From: JAYPAN01 sp038123715
Lineage (GTDB): Bacteria; Pseudomonadota; Alphaproteobacteria; RS24
NCBI GenBank assembly: GCA_038123715.1
Contig: JAYPAN010000013.1
Location: forward strand, 1 to 47,336
Direction of reading: 5' to 3'
DNA length: 47,336 nt
Within the stretch, counting starts at the first letter, position 1. Each line of letters starts with the position of its first letter. The notes beneath the pieces are model-generated. The model was given only the letters and a program-made list of their open reading frames with translations. It searched no databases and was not told where the DNA came from. A program made the translations under genes and the position numbers. Of this stretch, positions 15,563-22,187 are shown piece after piece.

Positions 15563-15583
15563 TGTATATCATATAATTATACA
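15563..15583. promoter_or_regulatory. Inverted repeat upstream of cysD, candidate operator
   Basis: TGTATA-N9-TATACA, a 6-bp inverted repeat 29 bp upstream of the cysD ATG. Read on the minus strand it contains TATAAT (-10-like) with a weak TCAATA 17 bases upstream, so a regulator bound here would overlap the promoter. The regulator is unknown. Confidence 0.4.
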
Positions 15584-15743
15584 TGTCTTATTGTGTATTA
15601 TTGACCCCGTCAAGCCCTTCATCACCCCTTCATCCCCTCCTGACCAGCAGACCGGACGCAAACATGTCGCATGTGCGCCTGCCAAGCGGGGCTTGTCGAA
15701 ACTTTGCTCTGCGCCTAGGATATAGTGAACAAGGGAGAGAGTG

Positions 15744-16895
15744 ATGCTTGGAACCTATACCTCACCGTGGATGACGGAAGATTTGTCGATTTTCAAAGAT
15801 GCGGCCAGCAAATTCATGCAGGCCGAATTTGTGCCGCAGGCCGAAAAATGGCATAGGCAGGGCATGGTTGACCGCGACGCTTGGACAAAGGCCGGTGAGG
15901 CCGGTCTGTTGCTGACATCGATACCGGAAGAATATGGCGGCGGTGGCGGTGATTATCGTCATGAAGCGATTTTGACCGAGGAACAAACCCGTCTCGGCAT
16001 TAGCGGCTGGGGTCAGTCTGTTCATTCGCTGATATGCTCGCATTATTTCCTCGCCTATGGCACGGAGGAGCAGAAGCGCAAATATCTGCCGAAAATGGCC
16101 AGTGGCGAGATGGTGTGTGCGATTGCCATGACCGAACCCGGCACTGGTTCCGACCTGCAATCGGTGAAAACAACGGCGCTGAAAGATGGCAATCAATATG
16201 TCGTCAATGGCTCGAAAACCTTCATCACCAATGGTCAGCACGCTGATTTGGTGTTGGTCGTCGCCAAAACCGACCCGTCGCAAGGCGCCAAGGGTATTTC
16301 GCTGATGATTGTCGAGACCGGGGAGGCGGATGGCTTTGCCCGTGGCCGCAATTTGGAGAAAATGGGTCAGCATTCGGCAGACACATCGGAATTGTTTTTC
16401 GACGCGGTGAAAGTGCCGGCGGAAAATGTGCTGGGCGGTGAGGAAGGCCAAGGTTTTTACCAGCTCATGCAGCAATTACCCGCCGAGCGTCTGGTGATTG
16501 CTAATGGCGCGGTCGCCGCGATTGAGCGCGCCATTCAATTGACCGTTGATTATACGCGCGAGCGCAACACATTCGGCAATGCGATTTTTGACTATCAGAA
16601 CACGCAATTCAAACTGGCCGAATGCAAGGCGGATTGGATGGCGGCACGCGCTATGGTCGATGAATTGACCCAACAATTATTGCGCGGCGAGCTGGATGCC
16701 AATACCGCCGCCGCCGCGAAATTCTGGTGCACAGAGCGCGAAAATGAAGTGATTGACACTTGCCTGCAATTTTTCGGCGGCTGGGGCTATATGGATGAAT
16801 ATCCGATTAGCCGCATGTTTACCGACTCGCGGGTGCAGCGCATTTATGGCGGCTCCAATGAAATTATGCGTATGCTGGTGGCGCGTTCTCTCTAG
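15744..16895 (+). CDS. Acyl-CoA dehydrogenase
   Basis: A 383-residue acyl-CoA dehydrogenase for the first step of beta-oxidation or branched-chain/aromatic acyl-CoA catabolism. The classical signatures are present: CAIAMTEPGTGSDLQSVKTTA (FAD-side loop), YVVNGSKTFITNGQHADL, and the C-terminal DTCLQFFGGWGYMDEYPISRMFTDSRVQRIYGGSNEIM. At the place of medium-chain ACAD Glu376 the sequence is Tyr-Gly-Gly, so the catalytic base must come from elsewhere, as known for long-chain and isovaleryl enzymes. AAGGGAGAGA precedes the start; GTG at 15741 is an equally near alternative. Confidence 0.92.
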   Translation: MLGTYTSPWMTEDLSIFKDAASKFMQAEFVPQAEKWHRQGMVDRDAWTKAGEAGLLLTSIPEEYGGGGGDYRHEAILTEEQTRLGISGWGQSVHSLICSHYFLAYGTEEQKRKYLPKMASGEMVCAIAMTEPGTGSDLQSVKTTALKDGNQYVVNGSKTFITNGQHADLVLVVAKTDPSQGAKGISLMIVETGEADGFARGRNLEKMGQHSADTSELFFDAVKVPAENVLGGEEGQGFYQLMQQLPAERLVIANGAVAAIERAIQLTVDYTRERNTFGNAIFDYQNTQFKLAECKADWMAARAMVDELTQQLLRGELDANTAAAAKFWCTERENEVIDTCLQFFGGWGYMDEYPISRMFTDSRVQRIYGGSNEIMRMLVARSL

Positions 16896-16916
16896 AAGGC
16901 AGGCTCTACAGCCACA

Positions 16917-16946
16917 GACATAGATACAGACATGGACATAGACATA
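16917..16946. repeat. Hexanucleotide repeat upstream of the ExbB-VWA operon
   Basis: Five 6-base units in a row: GACATA, GATACA, GACATG, GACATA, GACATA. It is non-coding and lies between the acyl-CoA dehydrogenase stop and the following hairpin. Confidence 0.75.
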
Positions 16947-16951
16947 GGCAG

Positions 16952-16973
16952 GCCGCCGGTTTTTGCTGGCGGC
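16952..16973 (+). terminator. Hairpin after the acyl-CoA dehydrogenase gene
   Basis: GCCGCCGG (16952-16959) pairs with CTGGCGGC (16966-16973), including one G-T pair, around a TTTTTG loop. It is followed by ATTGTCATTTT, a weak T tract. It probably insulates the next operon. Confidence 0.5.
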
Positions 16974-17033
16974 ATTGTCATTTTGGGATAAGCTATGCGC
17001 CAGATTTGGGATATTTCAGACAAGAGGCGCAAA

Positions 17034-17816
17034 ATGGCGGTCGGTAAAAACAGGGTTACTCTTGCGGCTTTCACTTGTCTGTTTTTTATGGCAGCACCCG
17101 AAGTGTTGGCACAGGCAAATGAGCAAGCCCAAGCCGCACCAAGCGATGCGCCGGGCTTTTGGAGCCTGCTGTTTGACAAGGGCGGTCTGGTAACATGGGC
17201 GATTGCGCTTTTATCGGCGATTGGTCTGCCGGTTGCCTTGGTTAAGATTTACCATTTTTACCGCATGGATATTTGGCGTCCGGCGCGGCTGGAGGCGGCA
17301 ATGGCACAATATCGCGCCGGAACCGGCAAGGGGCTGATGCGCCAGCTTGCAAATGACCCGCATCCGGCGGCAGGGCTTTTGGCCTTTGCCATGAATGAAA
17401 CGGCTAAAGCTGAATTATCGGCCGATATTCTGCGCGAGGAAATGACGCGCCGCGCGCAATATCTGTTGCGGCATTTGGCGTCAAATGTCTGGATATTGGA
17501 GCTTATCGCCGCTTCCGCCCCGCTTTTCGGTTTGCTCGGCACAGTGCTGGGCATGATTGTCGCTTTTCAAGGCGTCGGTGCGGGTGCGTCGGGGGCTGAT
17601 ACCGCCATATTGGCTGCCGGCATTTGGGAGGCTTTGTTGACCACTGCTTTCGGGCTGGGTGTTGCCCTGCCATTTTCCATGCTGGCGGCGGTGTTCAATA
17701 ATGCGGTTGATAATGTGCGCGGCTTTGTCGAGGACGCGCTGACCGAAATCATGGTGCGGAGCCAAAGTGATACAGGCGGCACGCGCGGCAAGATGGCTGG
17801 ACAAGATGCAGCTTGA
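17034..17816 (+). CDS. TolQ/ExbB/MotA-type proton channel subunit
   Basis: A 260-residue inner-membrane channel protein. A signal-peptide-like start (MAVGKNRVTLAAFTCLFFMAAPEVLAQA) precedes a short periplasmic stretch, membrane helix 1 (53-75), a cytoplasmic loop, and helices 2 and 3. The family's channel segments are well kept: LELIAASAPLFGLLGTVLGMIVAFQ with Thr170, and GIWEALLTTAFGLGVALPFSM with Thr203/204, matching the polar residues lining the ExbB/TolQ pore. The signal peptide before helix 1 is a feature of some ExbB paralogues. The start at 17034 follows AGAGGCGCAAA; a longer frame from 16995 is less likely. It heads a five-gene operon with two ExbD-like proteins, a VWA protein and a TPR protein. 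Confidence 0.88.
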   Translation: MAVGKNRVTLAAFTCLFFMAAPEVLAQANEQAQAAPSDAPGFWSLLFDKGGLVTWAIALLSAIGLPVALVKIYHFYRMDIWRPARLEAAMAQYRAGTGKGLMRQLANDPHPAAGLLAFAMNETAKAELSADILREEMTRRAQYLLRHLASNVWILELIAASAPLFGLLGTVLGMIVAFQGVGAGASGADTAILAAGIWEALLTTAFGLGVALPFSMLAAVFNNAVDNVRGFVEDALTEIMVRSQSDTGGTRGKMAGQDAA

Positions 17817-18225
17817 ACGGCCAAATCGCAAACCGGCCTTTATGGGGTTAACCCCCCTGATTGACATGATATTCCTGCTGCTCTTGTTTTTTCTGCTCGG
17901 CTCGGATTTTATCCGCTTTACGCAAAGCCAGCTGGCTCCGCCGCGCGGCGCAGGCGGCGATGACGGGATGAGCCAAGTCGTCATTATCGCGCTGGCTGCC
18001 AATGGCAATGTGCAATGGAATGGCGCGACATTGACCCATGATGGGCTGTCGCGCAAGGCCGGTGACGCGGTGGCGCGCGACGCCGAGCAGCTTTTTGTGG
18101 TCATGCCGGAAGGCAAGGCAGCGGTGCAGACCATTGTGAGCTTGCTCGACCAATTGCAATCAGCCGGCGCCAAACAGGTGACATTGGAGCAGGATATTTT
18201 CGACATAGATTTGTCAGATTTTTAA
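17806..18225 (+). CDS. ExbD/TolR-family protein 1 (Asp20 present)
   Basis: A 139-residue single-span protein. A short cytoplasmic N-terminus leads into FMGLTPLIDMIFLLLLFFLLG, with the proton-carrying aspartate of ExbD/TolR at residue 20. The remainder is the periplasmic domain (VIIALAANGNVQWNGATL, then TIVSLLDQLQSAGAKQVTL), like ExbD. With the upstream channel protein it should form a proton-motive-force motor. The ATG overlaps the end of the channel gene by 11 bases; a GTG at 17767 would add 13 residues and is also possible. Confidence 0.87.
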   Translation: MQLERPNRKPAFMGLTPLIDMIFLLLLFFLLGSDFIRFTQSQLAPPRGAGGDDGMSQVVIIALAANGNVQWNGATLTHDGLSRKAGDAVARDAEQLFVVMPEGKAAVQTIVSLLDQLQSAGAKQVTLEQDIFDIDLSDF

Positions 18226-18234
18226 GGGTGGCGC

Positions 18235-18660
18235 ATGAAAATCGATTATCGGAAAAGGGAAATCAAAAGCATTGATTTGCTGCCACTGATAAATGTGGTG
18301 TTTCTGCTCATTCTTTTCGTTTTGATTGCCGGACGCCCGACCACTGACCATCCCAAAGCGGTGCAGGTGGCAGCTTCAGCGCAAGAAACCGATTACAGTG
18401 CGGGCAGGCTGGCGGTTAATCTGCATGCCAACAATTCTTTTTCTGTGAAGAGCCGCGATGGCCTGACCATTGGCGAGGTCAAGGCCGCAATCGAGGAAAC
18501 CGGTCTGGCCGACAGCGGCGCGATGGTCACATTGATTGCAGACCGCGACGCCACCGCCGAGGCTTTGCTGGATTTTCGCAAAGCTATGGCGCAAATGGGC
18601 ATTGGCGAAATTCGCCTCAAGACCAAATATGAAGCCCCGGTCAGTGGTGGTGGCCGATGA
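18235..18660 (+). CDS. ExbD/TolR-family protein 2 (Asp replaced by Asn20)
   Basis: A 141-residue second ExbD-like subunit: KREIKSIDLLPLINVVFLLILFVLIAG then a periplasmic domain (GRLAVNLHANNSFSVKSRDG, TLIADRDATAEALLDFRKAMAQMG). It aligns without gaps to subunit 1 at the membrane helix, but the essential Asp position is Asn20. Conversely, position 14, usually Asn in the INLTPLID signature, is Asp. This subunit therefore probably cannot carry protons in the usual way and may pair with subunit 1 as an asymmetric dimer. It starts nine bases after subunit 1, and its stop overlaps the VWA gene (ATGA). Confidence 0.86.
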   Translation: MKIDYRKREIKSIDLLPLINVVFLLILFVLIAGRPTTDHPKAVQVAASAQETDYSAGRLAVNLHANNSFSVKSRDGLTIGEVKAAIEETGLADSGAMVTLIADRDATAEALLDFRKAMAQMGIGEIRLKTKYEAPVSGGGR

Positions 18661-19829
18661 ACACAAAGGCCAAAGCGCAGGCCAAAACGGCAGGGGCGGC
18701 GGCGACCAGGCCGACCATGTCAACTTTTGCGGTGATGCGCGCGCGCCTGCTCAATCTGCCGCGCAGCTGGTGGCTGGCGCTGATTATCGGCTCGCTAATG
18801 CTGCATGGGGTTGCCGTGGCGATAATTATTGTGCTGTTGTTTGGCGGGGAAACCGGCGGCGGAGCGGCGCAACCCGATATGGTGATTTCTGCCGGTGCTG
18901 AGGACGCGCTGGATATTGAGATTGACGCCGAGCTGCCGCAGGAGGCCGAATATATCGAAGCCCCACCGGCGGAGATGGATTTGTCGGAATTGCTCGATGT
19001 GCCGCTTGAGGCTGATTTCCGCAATGCCATGCGCGATATGGCGACCAGCAGCGCGATTGCGCCAGCCATGCCCATGCCCAGCCAGTCGGTCGCGCAACGC
19101 AGCCTGCCCGGCGGCGGTGTGATATCCGGCGTGCCGCAAAATTTCGCTGATTATATCGCGCATTTGCAAAATACCGGCATTGATGTGGTTTTCGCCATAG
19201 ATGCGACCGGCTCAATGGTTTGGGTGCATAAGAAAGTGCATGAACGGATGCAGACTTTGGCGCGCTATATTCGCAGCCTTGTGCCATTGGCGCGCTTTGG
19301 CATTATCGCCTATCGCGACTATAGCGATAGGGAGTTTGTCATTCGCAGCTCGCAGCCCAGTTTCGACATTCGCAAAGCGGTCAATTTTATCGGCAAGATA
19401 GATGCGTTGGGCGGTGGCGATATTCCCGAAGCCGTGACCGAGGCTTTGCGGCAGGCTGAAAAGAAAACCGCTTGGCGCGCCGGCGCGCAGCGCGTGGTGA
19501 TTGTGATTGGCGATGCACCGCCACACCCGCATGAAATGGCCGAAGCGGCGCAAATTGCCGAGCGCATGAAATCGCGCGGCGCGCGCCTGTCGCTTTTGGA
19601 TTCAAGCGTAACCTCCAACCGCAAATTGCTGGGACGCAGCTATCAGCGTTTCGACGAAGATTTACGAACCACCGGCGTGATGCCGCAATTCCGGCGTCTG
19701 GCGCAATTGGGCGGCGGCACGGCGGCCACATTGTCGGCGGAGCGCCAATTGATGAAAACCATGGCGCTGTTGATATTTGATGACCGCTTCCATGACGAGC
19801 TGGCGCCGTTTCTGGCAAATCTGGAATAG
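18657..19829 (+). CDS. VWA-domain protein with TonB-like N-terminal membrane helix
   Basis: A 390-residue membrane-anchored protein. Residues 1-38 are basic and cytoplasmic. Residues 39-62 form one membrane helix containing Ser46-x3-His50-Gly51, the pattern by which TonB couples to ExbB/ExbD. An acidic linker (about 75-125) and a low-complexity stretch follow, then a VWA domain (about 174-345). The VWA domain has MIDAS loop DATGSM (182-187), YRD (219-221), GGGDIPEAV (252-260) and VIGDAPPH (283-290). This VWA subtype (DxTGSM, GGGDxPEA, DAPPH) is known from VwkA-like proteins. There is no TonB C-terminal domain. Topology puts the VWA domain in the periplasm. It occupies the tonB slot of an ExbB-ExbD-ExbD operon, so a PMF-driven periplasmic machine is inferred. 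Confidence 0.82.
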   Translation: MNTKAKAQAKTAGAAATRPTMSTFAVMRARLLNLPRSWWLALIIGSLMLHGVAVAIIIVLLFGGETGGGAAQPDMVISAGAEDALDIEIDAELPQEAEYIEAPPAEMDLSELLDVPLEADFRNAMRDMATSSAIAPAMPMPSQSVAQRSLPGGGVISGVPQNFADYIAHLQNTGIDVVFAIDATGSMVWVHKKVHERMQTLARYIRSLVPLARFGIIAYRDYSDREFVIRSSQPSFDIRKAVNFIGKIDALGGGDIPEAVTEALRQAEKKTAWRAGAQRVVIVIGDAPPHPHEMAEAAQIAERMKSRGARLSLLDSSVTSNRKLLGRSYQRFDEDLRTTGVMPQFRRLAQLGGGTAATLSAERQLMKTMALLIFDDRFHDELAPFLANLE

Positions 19830-19832
19830 ACC

Positions 19833-22187
19833 ATGCGCGCCGATTTGAAAATTGCCCGCTTGAAACTGGCTACCTTGAAACTGGCCATAATAATTACCTC
19901 ATTTTTGCCGCTTCTTGTTGCATGGGCTGTGCCGGTGGCGGCATGCGGGTCGCCGCCGCCCTATTTTGACCAGCCGGTCGAGCAATTATTGTCTGCCCTG
20001 AAAGCCGATGCCGCCCCGGCCTTGCAGGCGGTCAATGCCTATGCGCTGGATATGGAGGCCTGTTATGACGGCCCGACAGGGCCTTTGCAATTGCGCCCGC
20101 ATGTTGAGACTGCGGCGGCTTTTGGCGACAAAATAAAGGCGCTGCAAGAGGCGGCCGAGGCACAAGTGCGCGGCAATGAGTTTGACCATGAAGCATTGCT
20201 GGCCTCCGATTTATGGGGCGATTTGGAAAGTCTTCGCGTCGCGGCGCATTATGCCCATGCTTGGGGGCAATTGGCATTGGCCGCCAAACAAGTCAGTGCC
20301 GAGGCGCGCCATCAAGCCCTGCCACCGGCGCGCGACGGCTTTGCCCGTTTGGGGTTTGAGTTCGGCCATCCCTTGCTGGTGCAGCGCGCCATGTATGGGC
20401 TGGCCATTGCCCATATTGAAAGCGGCGATGTGGCGGCGGCCAAGGCGACATTGACCCGCTTGCTCACCTCGCTCAAAAAGGCAGGGCAGCCAGCATTTGC
20501 CGCCACGGTCAAAGCCTTTCATGCCGATATTCACCGGCCTGATTACCGCCCCCCCGTGCCATTGGCTGACACAGCCAATCAGGGGGAAGACAATATGGCG
20601 GCTGCGACCGGTTCCGGCGCATCCTCGGAGACGCTGGCACGGGCGCGCCGCGCCCTTGTCGAAACCCGCAAGGCGATTGCCCAAGGTCTGCCGGCGGGGA
20701 TTGTCGCCGGGCTATTGCAACCGGCCTTTGCCGGGGATGCGGCCAGCGTGCGGCAGGCTTTTGCCTTGGCGGCGACCGATGCCAGCTTGCGGGCTGCCGC
20801 CGATTACAGCCCTTTGCGCCCGCTTGCGCTGTTGGAAACTGCCTTTGCGCGCGGCCAATATGCCAATGTCCGCGAGGGCTGGGAAGCGTTGCGCCCGTGG
20901 AAAGCGTTAATGCCGAAATCGGCGCAGGCGCAGCTTGATTATTATATTGGGGCCAGCCTGATAAACCTGAATGACCCGTCGGGCGCTTTGCCGTTTTTGC
21001 AGGCGGCGCGGCGCGGCTATCCTGCCGGTGAGGCCGGTTCTTTGCTGGACGGGTTGGTTGATTTGGCGCAATTGAGCGCCCAAGAATTGCCCGCTGATAA
21101 ATTGCTGAAGCTGGCGCAAAAATACCAAACTTTGCCGGATTTGCCGCCTGACGGTGCTGATATGCCCTATTTGCTTGCCATGCGCGCGCGCGTCGTGCTG
21201 GCGCAAGCGGCAGCCGCCAAGCAAGACTGGAGTCGCGCGGACGCGCTGCTCACCGGTTTTGGCCCGTCTTTGCCGGTTTACCGCCTGTTCACCGGTATGC
21301 GTATCAGACTGTTGGCCGAAGCGGTCAAGGCCGATAATCAAGCCGGTGTGTCCTTGCAGGCGGTCAATAAAAAGGCGCGTGGCGGGCATTTGCTGTATCA
21401 GCTTTGGCGGGTTGGCTCCTGCCATGATGATTGCCTGCGTGGTGATGATGTGGCGGTGCATCGCGCCGCTCTTGAGCTGGCGCTTTATGGCGGGTTGGAG
21501 ACACCGGCTTTCGGCACGGCTTGGGCGGCATTTGCCGTGGCGGGGGGCGATGTGCGACCGCTTCTGCCTGATGCGTTGCGCTATCTGGTCATGGCGCAGG
21601 ATGGCGAAAGACTGGCGACGCTTCTCGAACCGGCCAATGAAAATGACGCGGCTTTCGCCCTCGGTCATTGGAAAAAACTATTGGCGGCCGAGGCCGGGGC
21701 GCATGAGCCATTTCTGTCCAATGGCCTGTCGGATTTGCAAGGCCGTCCGCAAGCCGTTTTGCTTGAAGCGCTGATACAACATTATCTCAACGCCGATGAC
21801 ACACAGGCTGCGCTTGCCAAAGCCGACCGGCTGGCGCGCGATTTTCCGCGTCGCCCCGGCGCTTGGTTTTTGCGTGCCGCCGCCTTGCAACAGGCCGGTC
21901 GTCAAATGGAAGCGGCGCGCGCCTTGTCCAGCCTGATGAAGCGCACAGCGGCAGATGAACCGGTTGGCATGGGCGCGCGGCTTGGGCTTGCCGCCAGTTT
22001 TGTCGCGCTCGACAAGCGCGACACGGCCTGCGCCGTTCACCGGAAAATCTTTATTCGCCCGCAAGCGGCGGAATTATGGGCGCAAACCGGCGACGCTTTC
22101 CCTTATGTGCGCGATTGGGCGTCGGTTTTGCAGGATAATTGCGCGCAGATTAATGGCGGAAATGGCGCATACCGGTCAGCACCATAG
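19833..22187 (+). CDS. Large periplasmic TPR-like protein, possible lipoprotein
   Basis: A 784-residue exported helical-repeat protein. The N-terminus is a long signal sequence ending PVAAC-G, where Val-Ala-Ala-Cys38 fits a lipobox, so it may be a lipoprotein; ordinary signal peptidase cleavage is the alternative. The rest is alanine- and leucine-rich with TPR-like units (AFARGQYANVREGWEAL, YYIGASLINLNDPSGALPFLQAARRGYP, LNADDTQAALAKADRLARDFPRRPGAWFLRAAALQQAGRQMEAARALSSL). It starts three bases after the VWA gene. TonB2-type operons also often end with a TPR gene, so a scaffold or substrate-handling role for the VWA motor is plausible. Its 3' end overlaps the convergent purH by 38 bases. Confidence 0.75.
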   Translation: MRADLKIARLKLATLKLAIIITSFLPLLVAWAVPVAACGSPPPYFDQPVEQLLSALKADAAPALQAVNAYALDMEACYDGPTGPLQLRPHVETAAAFGDKIKALQEAAEAQVRGNEFDHEALLASDLWGDLESLRVAAHYAHAWGQLALAAKQVSAEARHQALPPARDGFARLGFEFGHPLLVQRAMYGLAIAHIESGDVAAAKATLTRLLTSLKKAGQPAFAATVKAFHADIHRPDYRPPVPLADTANQGEDNMAAATGSGASSETLARARRALVETRKAIAQGLPAGIVAGLLQPAFAGDAASVRQAFALAATDASLRAAADYSPLRPLALLETAFARGQYANVREGWEALRPWKALMPKSAQAQLDYYIGASLINLNDPSGALPFLQAARRGYPAGEAGSLLDGLVDLAQLSAQELPADKLLKLAQKYQTLPDLPPDGADMPYLLAMRARVVLAQAAAAKQDWSRADALLTGFGPSLPVYRLFTGMRIRLLAEAVKADNQAGVSLQAVNKKARGGHLLYQLWRVGSCHDDCLRGDDVAVHRAALELALYGGLETPAFGTAWAAFAVAGGDVRPLLPDALRYLVMAQDGERLATLLEPANENDAAFALGHWKKLLAAEAGAHEPFLSNGLSDLQGRPQAVLLEALIQHYLNADDTQAALAKADRLARDFPRRPGAWFLRAAALQQAGRQMEAARALSSLMKRTAADEPVGMGARLGLAASFVALDKRDTACAVHRKIFIRPQAAELWAQTGDAFPYVRDWASVLQDNCAQINGGNGAYRSAP

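Noticed and set aside
17034..22187. Zorya-type anti-phage defence system
   Set aside because: Zorya has a MotA-like ZorA with a long cytoplasmic tail and an OmpA-like ZorB plus ZorC/D or ZorE effectors. Here there are two ExbD-type proteins, a periplasmic VWA domain and a TPR protein, with no nuclease or helicase.
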